The notes: generated by a model not told the origin, from the sequence alone. A stretch of 64,000 nt of DNA from Pseudomonas sp. UBA4617 (GCF_002386445.1 NZ_DGIR01000005.1:62001-126000); one strand, 5' to 3'. Shown: positions 28,380 to 37,033, counted from the stretch's first letter. Program-made: numbers and translations.

Positions 28380-29489
28380 TCAGGTCGCCGAACTGTACCG
28401 ACGAACACCATTCTCCTGCTGCGGCAACTGTGCCGCCACGCTGCCCGGTACCGGGAACAGCACCAGGTGGTCGGCCTTCACCGCAATCCCTACATCGTCA
28501 CCGACCTGATGGTCGCTATGGCTGGGGAATATCGCTTCCAGCTGGCTGCCGGTGGGCAGTTGCAGGCGGTAGAGGGTCGATGCCCCGAGGAAACTCTTGC
28601 CGACGATATTGGCTTGCAATGGGCTGCCAGGTGCATGAACGATGTCGTCAGGCCGCAGCAGTACATCCACCCAGCTGCCCGGGGCCATGATGTAGGCCCG
28701 GTTGCCGCGCAGTTCACCCAGTTCGGTATTGACCGCCTCGTGGCTGCTCATCTGCCCACGGATGAAATAACCCTGGCCGATGAAACTGGCCACGAACGGC
28801 GTCTGCGGCTCGTGGTAGAGGTTGTAGGGGGTATCCCATTGCTCCAGGCGGCCTTCCTTGAACACGCCGACCTGATCGCTGACGGCAAAGGCTTCTTCCT
28901 GGTCATGGGTAACCAGGATGGCGCTGGTGCCACGGCTCTTGAGGATGTCGCGAACTTCATGGCTCAGGCGCCGGCGCAGCTCGACATCAAGGTTGGAAAA
29001 CGGCTCGTCGAGGAGCAGCAATTGTGGCTCTGGGGCCAGTGCGCGGGCCAGTGCGACCCGTTGCTGTTGCCCACCGGACAGTTCATGCGGGTAGCGCCCA
29101 CCCAGGCCACCCAGCTTGACCAGTTCGAGCATCTCGTCGATGACTTCAGCCTGGCGCGGGTGCTTGGCGATGCCGAAGGCAATGTTCTGCGCCACGGTCA
29201 GGTGCGGGAACAGTGCGTAATCCTGGAACACCATGCCGATGCGGCGCTTTTCCGGGGCCAGGGTGAAGCCGGCCCGGGAAATGACCTCGCCGGCCAACTG
29301 GATCTCGCCTTCGTGCACCGGCTCGAAACCGGCGATTGCGCGCAGGGTGGTGGTCTTGCCGCAACCGGAGGACCCCAGCAGGCAACCGATGTCGCCTGCG
29401 TTCAGGTGCAGGTTGAGGTTCTGGACGATGCGCTGGTCGCCATAGCCGCAGGCGAGGTTGCGCAGGTTGAGCAGTAGGGGTTGACTCAT
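28380..29489 (-). CDS. ABC transporter ATP-binding protein (FbpC/PotA type), orphan
   Basis: A 369-residue importer-type ATPase with a C-terminal TOBE-like domain. Seen: Walker A LGSSGCGKTTT, Q-loop VFQDYALFPH, signature LSGGQQQRVALARAL, Walker B LLLLDEPFSNLD, switch VTHDQEEAFA, and a C-terminal LLRPDDIVHAP stretch typical of the iron(III)/polyamine/sulfate importer group. No permease or binding protein gene is adjacent, so the transported substrate is unknown. Its ATG overlaps the argF stop (ATGA), so it is translationally coupled to argF. Confidence 0.85.
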   Translation of the reverse strand: MSQPLLLNLRNLACGYGDQRIVQNLNLHLNAGDIGCLLGSSGCGKTTTLRAIAGFEPVHEGEIQLAGEVISRAGFTLAPEKRRIGMVFQDYALFPHLTVAQNIAFGIAKHPRQAEVIDEMLELVKLGGLGGRYPHELSGGQQQRVALARALAPEPQLLLLDEPFSNLDVELRRRLSHEVRDILKSRGTSAILVTHDQEEAFAVSDQVGVFKEGRLEQWDTPYNLYHEPQTPFVASFIGQGYFIRGQMSSHEAVNTELGELRGNRAYIMAPGSWVDVLLRPDDIVHAPGSPLQANIVGKSFLGASTLYRLQLPTGSQLEAIFPSHSDHQVGDDVGIAVKADHLVLFPVPGSVAAQLPQQENGVRRYSSAT

Positions 29490-30406
29490 GCGTGGTGGTA
29501 AGCCGGTTCGACAAGGAATTCGAGAAGGGCCTTCTGTGCATGCAAGCGGTTTTCAGCCTGGGCCCAGGCGACCGAACGTGGGTCGTCGAGCAGGTCATGG
29601 CTGATTTCCTCACCACGATGGGCTGGCAGGCAGTGCATGAACAGGGCGTCGGGTGCCGCCAGGTCGAGCAGTTCGCGAGTGACCTGGTAAGGCGCGAAAT
29701 GCGCCAGGCGCCGTGCAGTTTCCTCCTCCTGGCCCATCGAAGTCCAGACATCCGTGGTCACCAGGTGGGCGCCGCGCACGGCTTCCTTGGGGTCGCGAAC
29801 GATCTGCACGCGGTCGCCGCCGATGGCCATGAAGCGTGGGTCCGGCTCGTAACCTTGTGGGCAGGCGATGCGCAGCTGGAAGTCGAACTGCCTGGCCGCC
29901 TCGATATACGAGTTGCACATGTTGAAGCCGTCGCCGATCCAGGCCACGGTCTTGCCCTGGATCGCCCCGCGCTGTTCGAGGAAGGTTTGCATGTCGGCCA
30001 GCAGCTGGCAGGGGTGCGACTCATCGGACAGGGCGTTGATCACCGGCACGCGCGAATTCGCGGCGAACTCGGTAAGGGTACTGTGGGCATGGGTACGAAT
30101 CATCACCACGTCGAGCATGCTCGACAGCACGATGGCGCTGTCGGCGATCGGCTCGCCGCGGCCCAGCTGGGTGTCGCGCGGGGACAGGAAGATGGCCTGG
30201 CCGCCGAGCTGGATCATGCCGGCCTCGAACGACACCCGGGTGCGTGTCGAGGATTTTTCAAAAATCATGCCCAGCACGCGGTTCTTCAGGGGCTCGAACA
30301 GCACGCCGCGCTTGCGCAGGTCCTTCAGCTCGATGCCGCGGCGGATCACCCCGAGCAATTCGTCGGTGGTGAAGTCCAGCAGGGAGAGAAAGTGCCTAGC
30401 GCTCAT
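29486..30406 (-). CDS. argF: Ornithine carbamoyltransferase (anabolic)
   Basis: A 306-residue cytoplasmic enzyme that makes citrulline from ornithine and carbamoyl phosphate in arginine biosynthesis. Seen: carbamoyl-phosphate motif STRTR at residues 53-57, HPCQ at 131-134, ornithine-side DVWTSMGQEEE, and the HCLPAHRG loop. Length is that of anabolic ArgF rather than the roughly 336-residue catabolic ArcB. The next arginine step, argG, is at 38124. AAGG precedes the ATG by 9 bases. A possible ArgR half-site lies upstream. Confidence 0.95.
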   Translation of the reverse strand: MSARHFLSLLDFTTDELLGVIRRGIELKDLRKRGVLFEPLKNRVLGMIFEKSSTRTRVSFEAGMIQLGGQAIFLSPRDTQLGRGEPIADSAIVLSSMLDVVMIRTHAHSTLTEFAANSRVPVINALSDESHPCQLLADMQTFLEQRGAIQGKTVAWIGDGFNMCNSYIEAARQFDFQLRIACPQGYEPDPRFMAIGGDRVQIVRDPKEAVRGAHLVTTDVWTSMGQEEETARRLAHFAPYQVTRELLDLAAPDALFMHCLPAHRGEEISHDLLDDPRSVAWAQAENRLHAQKALLEFLVEPAYHHA

Positions 30407-30784
30407 GATTGACTACCTTATCTGCAACGGTATGCAGGTCGACCGTATGGTTTTTTTTGACAACGGGAGTGACCTGCGGCGTAAGCCGCACGGAGGCGGA
30501 CGAAATAGGGAAAGGCGCAATACTATAAGTAAATGTCGCCTGAAGCCAAGAGGGGAAACAGTCGCTCGGTGGCCAAGGGTGTTGCCAGGAGTGTATTGGC
30601 CGACGGGCAGTGCTGTTCTTTATTTGCTACAGAGGGTTGTACACGGCTTGCTGGCAGGTTGGCAAATGGCTGTCGCAAATCGTGTGCATGATGTCGGTGG
30701 ATTCATGCCGCGAAGTGCGCTGGTCGGGAACCGGGCCCAGGCGCATAGTCGCGGTTCGTCCATCACAACAAGGCAGAGGCGGCC
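30407..30784. promoter_or_regulatory. Divergent region between argF and the molybdoenzyme gene
   Basis: This 378-base region has no gene. TGTCGC-N8-AA occurs at 30534-30549, which resembles the half-site of Pseudomonas ArgR; a second GTCGC lies 27 bases on, but not at the 21-base repeat expected, so the ArgR assignment is weak. AGAGG, 5 bases before 30785, is the ribosome-binding site of the molybdoenzyme gene. Confidence 0.3.
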
Positions 30785-32893
30785 ATGACCAAGACCCTGC
30801 ATCACCGTGCCTGTCACCTGTGCGAAGCGATCTGCGGGCTGAACATCGAGGTCAGCCATGAGGAAGGTGGGCAGGCGCTGATCAGTTCGATCAAGGGCGA
30901 CCCCCTGGACCCGTTCAGCCGCGGCCATGTCTGCCCCAAGGCGGTTGCCTTGCAGGATATCCAGAACGACCCTGACCGGTTGCGCCAGCCGCACAAGCGG
31001 GTAGGCGAGCGCTGGCAGGCCATCGGCTGGGAAGAGGCCTTCGCCTTCGCCGCCGACAGGCTGTGGGCGGTCCAGCAGGCCCACGGGCGCAATGCCGTGG
31101 CGGTGTACCAGGGCAACCCGAGCGTGCACAACTACGGTTTGATGACCCACAGCAACTACTTCCTCGGTTTGCTTAAAACCCGTAACCGCTTTTCTGCTAC
31201 CTCTGTGGACCAGCTGCCGCAGCACCTAGTCAGCCATCTCATGTATGGCCATGGCCTGCTGTTGCCGATCCCGGACATCGACCGTACCGGCTTCATGCTG
31301 ATCCTCGGCGGCAACCCGCTCGCCTCCAATGGCAGCATCATGACCGTGCCGGATGTGGAAAAACGCCTGAAGGCCCTGCAGGCCCGTGGCGGGCGCCTGG
31401 TGGTCGTGGACCCGCGGCGCAGCGAAACCGCGGCCATGGCCGACCAGCACCTGTTCATCCGCCCGGGCGGGGATGCGGCGCTGTTGTGCGGCTTGCTCAA
31501 TACCCTGTTCGAAGAGGACCTGGCCCGCGGCTCGCATTTGCCGGTCGCGGGGCTGCAACAAGTGCGCGAAGCGATCGCACCCTTCAGCGCCGAGGCCATG
31601 AGCGCGCACTGTGGCATCGCTGCGCCAGTCATCCGCCAACTGGCTCGGGATTTCGCCGCCGCCGACAAGGCCGTGTGCTACGGCCGCATGGGCGTCTCGA
31701 CCCAGGCTTTCGGCAGCCTCTGCCACTGGCTGGTGCAATTGATCAATCTGGTGACCGGCAACCTTGACCGTCAAGGCGGTGCGTTGTGCACCGAACCTGC
31801 AGTCGATCTGGTGGCGACTACCTCCGGTGGCCATTTCAACGCCTGGCAAAGCCGTGTGTCGGGCTTGCCGGAATACGCCGGCGAGCTGCCCGTGGCGGCC
31901 CTGGCCGAAGAAATCCTCACTCCAGGCGATGGGCAGGTGCGTGCGCTGGTGACGGTCGCCGGCAACCCGGTTTTGTCCACGCCTAACGGCCGCCAGCTGG
32001 ATGACGCGCTGCAGCAGCTGGAGTTCATGCTCTGCATCGACTTGTACATCAACGAGACGACCCGCCATGCCGACCTGATCCTGCCTTCGACTTCGGCGCT
32101 GGAGAACGACCACTACGACACCACGTTCAACCTGCTGGCAGTGCGCAATGTGACCCGTTTCAATCGCGCGATCCTGGCCAAGCCGGAAGGGGCATTGCAC
32201 GACTGGGAGATCTTCGTCGGCCTGGCGCAGGCCTTTGCCAGGCGCGCCGAACTTGAATTGAAGCCAACCCTGGCACCGGCGCAGATGATCGACCTGGCCT
32301 TGCGCAAGGGGCCATATGGCGAAACAACCCCCTGGCAGCTTTCCTTGGATACCCTCGACCAGCACCCGCACGGCCTTGACCTGGGGCCATTGCGTGGCAA
32401 CCTCGTCAGGCGCCTGAAGACTGCCAGCAAGGCAGTCGAGGTGGCGCCGCAGGTGCTCCTGGATGACCTGCAGCGCCTGGCGCAGCAGCCCGCACCGGAG
32501 CCAGACCAACTGCTGCTGATAGGCCGCCGCCACGTGCGCAGCAACAATTCGTGGATGCACAACTTCCACCGTCTGGTGAAGGGCAAGCCGCGCCACCAGT
32601 TGCTGATGCACCCGCAAGACTTGCAGCAGCGGCAGCTGCAGGATGGCCAGCGGGTACGCATTCGCTCGCGCACTGGCACGCTGGAGGTCGAAGTACAGGC
32701 TTGTGACGACATCATGCCTGGCGTAGTCAGCCTGCCCCACGGTTTTGGCCATGCGCGCCATGGCGTGCAGCTGCAGGTGGCCCGGGCGCAACCGGGCGTG
32801 AGCGCAAACGACCTCACCGACGAGCGCCTGCGTGACCCTGTTTCCGGCAATGCCGCGCTCAATGGCGTACCGGTGCAGATAGAGGCCGCGTAG
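30785..32893 (+). CDS. Molybdopterin-dependent oxidoreductase of the DMSO reductase family
   Basis: A 702-residue cytoplasmic enzyme (no Tat signal). Seen: N-terminal [4Fe-4S] ligands C10, C13, C17 and C50 (ACHLCEAIC and GHVCPKA), the molybdopterin domain with ILGGNPLASNGS, VVVDPRRSETA, and AGNPVLSTPNG, and a C-terminal MGD-binding domain with RHVRSNNSWMHNFHRLVKG and SLPHGFGHAR. It resembles formate dehydrogenase alpha/BisC-like proteins, but no Cys or Sec is evident at the metal-ligand position, where the sequence reads SATSVDQLPQHL; Ser or Asp could coordinate Mo. No partner subunit or cofactor gene is adjacent, so electron acceptor and substrate are unknown. Confidence 0.85.
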   Translation: MTKTLHHRACHLCEAICGLNIEVSHEEGGQALISSIKGDPLDPFSRGHVCPKAVALQDIQNDPDRLRQPHKRVGERWQAIGWEEAFAFAADRLWAVQQAHGRNAVAVYQGNPSVHNYGLMTHSNYFLGLLKTRNRFSATSVDQLPQHLVSHLMYGHGLLLPIPDIDRTGFMLILGGNPLASNGSIMTVPDVEKRLKALQARGGRLVVVDPRRSETAAMADQHLFIRPGGDAALLCGLLNTLFEEDLARGSHLPVAGLQQVREAIAPFSAEAMSAHCGIAAPVIRQLARDFAAADKAVCYGRMGVSTQAFGSLCHWLVQLINLVTGNLDRQGGALCTEPAVDLVATTSGGHFNAWQSRVSGLPEYAGELPVAALAEEILTPGDGQVRALVTVAGNPVLSTPNGRQLDDALQQLEFMLCIDLYINETTRHADLILPSTSALENDHYDTTFNLLAVRNVTRFNRAILAKPEGALHDWEIFVGLAQAFARRAELELKPTLAPAQMIDLALRKGPYGETTPWQLSLDTLDQHPHGLDLGPLRGNLVRRLKTASKAVEVAPQVLLDDLQRLAQQPAPEPDQLLLIGRRHVRSNNSWMHNFHRLVKGKPRHQLLMHPQDLQQRQLQDGQRVRIRSRTGTLEVEVQACDDIMPGVVSLPHGFGHARHGVQLQVARAQPGVSANDLTDERLRDPVSGNAALNGVPVQIEAA

Positions 32894-32904
32894 GGGACGG
32901 TAAG

Positions 32905-32926
32905 GCCGAGCATGCTGCTCGGCTTT
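32905..32926 (+). terminator. Intrinsic terminator after the molybdoenzyme gene
   Basis: GCCGAGCA (32905-32912) pairs perfectly with TGCTCGGC (32916-32923), extended by A-T and G-U pairs, and TTT follows. It lies 12 bases after the stop codon. Confidence 0.65.
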
Positions 32927-32984
32927 CCGTTACAATGCCTCACCGTGCCGACGACCGCGTCGGAAAGTTAAGCCGAGGTGCTAC

Positions 32985-33320
32985 ATGGATATCATCGAAA
33001 CGATCAAAGAGCAGATTGCCAACAACACCATTCTGCTTTACATGAAAGGCTCGCCGAACGCCCCGCAGTGTGGCTTCTCTGCGCGTGCATCGCAGGCCGT
33101 GATGGGTTGTGGCGAGAAGTTCGCCTACGTCGACATCCTGCAGAACCCGGAAATTCGCGCCAACCTGCCCAAATACGCCAACTGGCCGACTTTCCCGCAA
33201 CTGTGGGTGGCCGGTGAGCTGGTTGGTGGCAGCGACATCATGCTGGAAATGTTCGAGAAGGGTGAGCTGCAGACCCTGATCAAGGAAGCGGCTGCCAAGG
33301 CCAAGGCTTCTGAAGCCTGA
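32985..33320 (+). CDS. grxD: Monothiol glutaredoxin (Grx4 type)
   Basis: A 111-residue cytoplasmic CGFS glutaredoxin that binds a [2Fe-2S] cluster with glutathione and takes part in iron-sulfur cluster transfer. Seen: single active-site motif PQCGFS (C29), glutathione-binding WPTFPQLWV and VGGSDIM. Length matches GrxD (about 110). It lies beside bacterioferritin and its ferredoxin, an iron-handling neighbourhood, and ends at a strong bidirectional terminator. Confidence 0.95.
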   Translation: MDIIETIKEQIANNTILLYMKGSPNAPQCGFSARASQAVMGCGEKFAYVDILQNPEIRANLPKYANWPTFPQLWVAGELVGGSDIMLEMFEKGELQTLIKEAAAKAKASEA

Positions 33321-33330
33321 TATTCCGCAA

Positions 33331-33367
33331 GCATGAAAAAACCCGCTGATTGCGGGTTTTTTCATGC
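33331..33367. terminator. Bidirectional intrinsic terminator between grxD and bfrB
   Basis: GCATGAAAAAACCCGC (33331-33346) pairs perfectly over 16 bases with its complement at 33352-33367, around a 5-base loop. The A-run and T-run within the stem serve as U-tracts on both strands, so it terminates both convergent genes. Confidence 0.9.
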
Positions 33368-33374
33368 GCCGAAT

Positions 33375-33848
33375 TTATTCTTCGCCCATCTGCGACTGCA
33401 GGTAGTTTTCGATACCGATCTTGTCGATCAGCCCCAACTGGGTTTCCAGCCAGTCGATGTGTTCTTCCTCGGACTCGAGGATATCTTCGAGCAAGTCACG
33501 CGAACCGAAGTCGCCAGCGGTTTCGCAGTGTGCGATGGCTGCCTTGAGATCGGCCAAACCTTTCTGTTCGATCTTCAGGTCGCATTCGAGCATCTCTTTG
33601 GTGTGCTCGCCGATCAGCAGCTTGCCCAGGTCCTGGACGTTGGGGATTCCTTCGAGGAAAAGAATACGCTTGATCAATTTGTCAGCGTGCTTCATCTCGT
33701 CGATGGATTCCTTGTACTCATGCTTGCCGAGTTTGTTCAGGCCCCAATCTTCGTACATGCGTGCGTGCAGGAAGTACTGGTTGATCGCGACCAGCTCGTT
33801 TCCGAGGATCTTGTTGAGATGCTGGATGACGCTTACGTCGCCTTTCAT
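33375..33848 (-). CDS. bfrB: Bacterioferritin (heme-containing, BfrB type)
   Basis: A 157-residue subunit of the 24-mer cytoplasmic iron store. Seen: MKGDVSVIQHLNKILGNELV, with di-iron ferroxidase ligands in helices (E18, E51, H54 and the later ESEEEH motif), and the heme-axial Met52 in SIDEMKHADKL, which marks a heme-binding bacterioferritin. The ATG at 33846-33848 has AGGA 7 bases upstream; an open extension to 33884 is not supported. Strong overall similarity to P. aeruginosa BfrB as I remember it. The electron donor gene bfd lies upstream on the same strand. Confidence 0.93.
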   Translation of the reverse strand: MKGDVSVIQHLNKILGNELVAINQYFLHARMYEDWGLNKLGKHEYKESIDEMKHADKLIKRILFLEGIPNVQDLGKLLIGEHTKEMLECDLKIEQKGLADLKAAIAHCETAGDFGSRDLLEDILESEEEHIDWLETQLGLIDKIGIENYLQSQMGEE

Positions 33849-34006
33849 GTCGGGTTCCTGCCCTGTAGAAGTGTGCCAATACACTGAAGTTTGAGCCTGA
33901 TACCCAAGTGTGTCAAACCTAAGTTGTTGAATAATAAATGAAAATTAATAGGAATAAGAATGTTTGTGAACCGCGTTGGAACGCTAACCTATTGAATTTC
34001 AGGCAT

Positions 34007-34032
34007 AAAAAAACCGGACACTAGGTCCGGTT
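34007..34032 (-). terminator. Intrinsic terminator after bfd
   Basis: AACCGGAC (34012-34019) pairs with GTCCGGTT (34025-34032); on the minus strand the stem is followed by seven T (34007-34013). It lies just after the bfd stop, so bfd and bfrB are transcribed separately. Confidence 0.85.
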
Positions 34033-34048
34033 CTTCGAATTCTGGGTT

Positions 34049-34267
34049 TCAGGCGGCGGTAAATTCTACCGGGTAGGGCAGGGCGGCCTGGCTGACCTGA
34101 AGCTCGGTGAGGGTTTCGCGCACTACCTGCTTGGCCACGCAGGCGCATTTGCCACATTGGCTGGCGACATTGGTCGCGGCTCGCACTTCCTTGTAACTGC
34201 AGCATCCTTCGTAGATCGCATCGCGGATCTGTCCGTCGGTAACGCCGACACAAAGACACACATACAT
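34049..34267 (-). CDS. bfd: Bacterioferritin-associated ferredoxin
   Basis: A 72-residue [2Fe-2S] protein that reduces the heme of BfrB to release stored iron. Seen: four cluster ligands, C4 and C6 (MYVCLC) and C38 and C41 (CGKC). Extra cysteines occur at C22, C23 and C43. Length matches P. aeruginosa Bfd (73). A Fur-box-like sequence lies about 40-60 bases upstream, which suits induction under iron starvation, when iron is mobilised. Confidence 0.95.
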   Translation of the reverse strand: MYVCLCVGVTDGQIRDAIYEGCCSYKEVRAATNVASQCGKCACVAKQVVRETLTELQVSQAALPYPVEFTAA

Positions 34268-34305
34268 AGAGGCTGACCATCGTTGCTGGGCTCGATGGGG
34301 TGGAG

Positions 34306-34325
34306 CTTAATGCTAATGAGAATGC
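34306..34325. promoter_or_regulatory. Fur-box-like site upstream of bfd
   Basis: CTTAATGCTAATGAGAATGC contains three AATG-type hexamer repeats resembling the GATAAT-based Fur consensus. It lies 39 bases upstream of the bfd start, a typical operator position, and bfd is known to be Fur-repressed in related pseudomonads. Confidence 0.55.
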
Positions 34326-34490
34326 TTGTCAAAGGAGTTTCTGGAACGCCTGCGCTTGAGCGACCGGCGGTTACTTCGTCGTTGGAGTCGGCCTGTCACC
34401 AGAAGCCGTGTATGATGGTTGGCCTTTGTTGGATGTCGGGCAGGCCCGTCTGGCCCGGCAAACGTTTTTCACCCTCATCAGGAGATTACA

Positions 34491-35093
34491 ATGAGCGTAC
34501 TCGTTGGTAAGAAAGCCCCCGATTTCACCGTGCCGGCTGTGCTGGGCAATGGCGAAATCGTCGACAGCTTCAACCTGGCTTCGGCCATCAAGGGCAAGTA
34601 CGGCCTGGTGTTCTTCTACCCGCTGGACTTCACCTTCGTCTGCCCGTCCGAGCTGATCGCCCTGGACAACCGCATCCCTGATTTCCAGGCGCGCAACGTC
34701 GAAGTGATCGGTGTGTCGATCGACTCGCACTTCACTCACAACGCCTGGCGTAACACCCCGGTCAACAACGGCGGTATCGGCCAGGTCAAGTACACCCTGG
34801 CTGCCGACATGACCCACGAAATCTGCAAAGCCTATGATGTCGAGTCCGAAGGCGGCGTGGCCTTCCGTGGCGCCTTCCTGATCGACACCAACGGTGTTGT
34901 CCGTTCGCAGATCGTCAACGACCTGCCACTGGGCCGTAACATGGACGAGCTGCTGCGTCTGGTCGACGCCCTGCAGTTCCACGAGGAGCACGGCGAAGTC
35001 TGCCCTGCCAACTGGAAGAAAGGCGACAAGGGCATGAGCGCTTCGCCAGAAGGCGTTGCTGCCTACCTGAGCGAGAACGCTGGCAAGCTGTAA
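34491..35093 (+). CDS. Typical 2-Cys peroxiredoxin (AhpC/Prx1 subfamily)
   Basis: A 200-residue cytoplasmic thiol peroxidase that reduces hydrogen peroxide and organic peroxides. Seen: peroxidatic Cys C51 in DFTFVCPSEL, resolving Cys C171 in HGEVCPANW, and the conserved R near 128 in AFRGAF. A GGIG loop (the sensitive type has GGLG) is present, but there is no YF motif at the C-terminus (ends SENAGKL), so it may resist over-oxidation. The ATG at 34491 has AGGAG 6 bases upstream. It lies divergent from bfd, without an AhpF reductase gene. Confidence 0.93.
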   Translation: MSVLVGKKAPDFTVPAVLGNGEIVDSFNLASAIKGKYGLVFFYPLDFTFVCPSELIALDNRIPDFQARNVEVIGVSIDSHFTHNAWRNTPVNNGGIGQVKYTLAADMTHEICKAYDVESEGGVAFRGAFLIDTNGVVRSQIVNDLPLGRNMDELLRLVDALQFHEEHGEVCPANWKKGDKGMSASPEGVAAYLSENAGKL

Positions 35094-35107
35094 TTGCCGC
35101 GCGCATG

Positions 35108-35140
35108 AAAAACCGGCCCTTTGGTGGCCGGTTTTTTTTT
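35108..35140 (+). terminator. Intrinsic terminator after the peroxiredoxin gene
   Basis: AAAAACCGGCC (35108-35118) pairs with GGCCGGTTTTT (35126-35136) around a 7-base loop, followed by further T to 35140. It can work on both strands. Confidence 0.9.
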
Positions 35141-35146
35141 GCCGTG

Positions 35147-35185
35147 CTGTGCCGGACTCTTCGCGGGGTTCCCGCGATTACGGGC
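35147..35185. repeat. Degenerate REP-like element next to rnt
   Basis: The hairpin CGCGGG GTT CCCGCG (35162-35176), preceded by GCCGGACTCTT, resembles the common P. putida extragenic palindrome with its CTTCGCGGG core, in a shortened form, in the 45-base gap between the terminator and the rnt stop. Confidence 0.35.
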
Positions 35186-35860
35186 TCAATCGTTGAAGTC
35201 GCGCCAGCCGCCCATCTCTTTCCAGCGGTTGACGATGCCGCAGAACAACTCAGCGGTCTTCTCTGTATCGTAACGCGCCGAGTGCGCCTCACGCCCGTCG
35301 AAGTCGATGTCGGCGCTCTGGCAGGCCCGCGCCAGTACGGTCTGGCCATAGGCCAGGCCTGCCAGGGTAGCGGTGTCGAAGCTGGAGAACGGGTGGAACG
35401 GGTTGCGCTTGAGGTCGTTGCGCATCACCGCTGCATTGAGAAAGCCAAGGTCGAAGCTGCTGTTGTGGCCGACCAGGATTGCCCGCTTGCAGCCATTGGC
35501 CTTGAGCGCCTTGCGGACGCCGCGGAAGATGTCGGTCAGCGCGCTTTCTTCACTCACCGCCATGCGCAGCGGGTGATCCAGCTTGATCCCGGTGAACTCC
35601 AGTGCGGCTGGCTCGATGTTGGCGCCTTCGAACGGTTCCACCCGGTGGAAGTAGGTGTGCTCGGGGAACAGGAAGCCCTTTTCGTCCATGCCGATGGTGA
35701 CTGCGGCAATTTCCAGCAGGGCGTCGGTAGCGCTGTTGAAGCCACCGGTCTCCACATCCACCACTACCGGCAGGTAGCCGCGGAAGCGCTCGGCCATCGG
35801 GTGACGCGACCCGCTGCTGCCCTGGGTATCGAGTTCGTCTTCGTACAGGTCTTCGCTCAC
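35186..35860 (-). CDS. rnt: Ribonuclease T
   Basis: A 224-residue DEDD-family 3'-to-5' exoribonuclease that matures tRNA 3' ends and stable RNAs. Seen: Exo I VVVDVETGGFN, Exo II around LVGHNSSFDLGFLNAA, and Exo III AHSARYDTEKTAELF. The GTG at 35858-35860 is chosen because GGAGGAG lies upstream and because it overlaps the pyrC stop as GTGA, which indicates translational coupling. An open frame to 35956 lies within pyrC and is not used. Confidence 0.94.
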   Translation of the reverse strand: MSEDLYEDELDTQGSSGSRHPMAERFRGYLPVVVDVETGGFNSATDALLEIAAVTIGMDEKGFLFPEHTYFHRVEPFEGANIEPAALEFTGIKLDHPLRMAVSEESALTDIFRGVRKALKANGCKRAILVGHNSSFDLGFLNAAVMRNDLKRNPFHPFSSFDTATLAGLAYGQTVLARACQSADIDFDGREAHSARYDTEKTAELFCGIVNRWKEMGGWRDFND

Positions 35861-36903
35861 GCGTTCTCCTCCAGCAGGCGCCAGCGCAGTTTTTCGCCGG
35901 CGCGCAGCGGGACTACGGTTTGCTCGCCAAACGGCAGGCTGTCCGGGGCAGTCCATTCTTCGCGAACCAGGGTGATGGTGTCGGTGTTCGCCGGCAGGCC
36001 GTAGAAAGCCGGGCCGTGCAGGCTGGCAAAGCCTTCCAGCTTGTCCAGCGCGTTACGCTGTTCGAACGCTTCGGCGTACATCTCGATGGCCGCGTAGGCG
36101 GTGTAGCATCCGGCGCAACCGCAGGCAGCTTCCTTGGCATGGCGGGCATGCGGGGCCGAGTCGGTACCCAGGAAGAACTTCGGGTTGCCGCTGGTGGCAG
36201 CGTCCAGCAACGCCACCTGGTGGGTGTTGCGCTTTAGGATCGGCAGGCAGTAGAAGTGCGGGCGAATGCCGCCGACCAGCATGTGGTTGCGGTTGTACAG
36301 CAAGTGTTGCGCGGTGATGGTCGCGCCGACGTTGGCCGGTGCCTCGGTGACGAACTGGGCGGCATCGCTGGTGGTGATGTGCTCGAATACCACCTTCAGC
36401 GTCGGGAAGCGTTCGACCACACGGCGCATGTGTTCGTCGATGAAGCGCTTCTCGCGGTCGAACACGTCGATCTCGCTGCGGGTCACTTCGCCGTGCACCA
36501 GCAGAGGCATGCCGACTTCCGCCAGCGCCTCGATAGCCGGGAAGATATTATCGATGCTGGTCACGCCCGAGTCGGAGTTGGTGGTAGCGCCGGCCGGGTA
36601 CAGCTTGGCGGCGTACACGAAGCCGCTGGCCTTGGCCATGCGGATGTCCTCAGGGCTGGTGCGGTCGGTAAGGTACAGCACCATCAGCGGTTCGAAGCGG
36701 CTGCCGGCCGGCCGGGCGGCCAGGATGCGCTCACGGTAGGCGCCGGCTTCGACGGCATTGCGAACCGGTGGAACCAGGTTGGGCATGATGATGGCACGGG
36801 CGAAGGTACGCGCCACGTCGCCAACGGTATGGGGCAGGACGGCACCATCGCGCAGATGGATGTGCCAGTCGTCGGGACGCAGGAGGGTCAGGCGATCGGA
36901 CAT
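35857..36903 (-). CDS. pyrC: Dihydroorotase
   Basis: A 348-residue cytoplasmic zinc enzyme of pyrimidine biosynthesis that cyclises carbamoyl aspartate to dihydroorotate. Seen: metal-binding DDWHIHLRDG (H14, H16), carbamylated lysine segment YAAKLYPAGATTNS, later metal His residues (LLVHGEVT and EHITTSDA) and GTDSAPHARHAKE. Class II (single-enzyme) type. The ATG at 36901-36903 begins the conserved sequence; the ribosome-binding site is weak. It is first in pyrC-rnt and divergent from motY. Confidence 0.96.
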   Translation of the reverse strand: MSDRLTLLRPDDWHIHLRDGAVLPHTVGDVARTFARAIIMPNLVPPVRNAVEAGAYRERILAARPAGSRFEPLMVLYLTDRTSPEDIRMAKASGFVYAAKLYPAGATTNSDSGVTSIDNIFPAIEALAEVGMPLLVHGEVTRSEIDVFDREKRFIDEHMRRVVERFPTLKVVFEHITTSDAAQFVTEAPANVGATITAQHLLYNRNHMLVGGIRPHFYCLPILKRNTHQVALLDAATSGNPKFFLGTDSAPHARHAKEAACGCAGCYTAYAAIEMYAEAFEQRNALDKLEGFASLHGPAFYGLPANTDTITLVREEWTAPDSLPFGEQTVVPLRAGEKLRWRLLEENA

Positions 36904-37033
36904 TGGGGATTCCAGGCGGGTCGAACTCAAGCCCCAATGCTACCGGAAATCCCTGGGTGGAGCACGGCTATCAAGTTTTCCGGCTGGCGTCCGATAGCCT
37001 GCAGGTAAGCCGTCAGAATTTGTGGAGCCGCCC

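Noticed and set aside
30534..30565. ArgR operator upstream of argF
   Set aside because: One TGTCGC-N8-AA half-site is present, but the second is not at the expected repeat distance; listed only as a weak remark in the intergenic entry.
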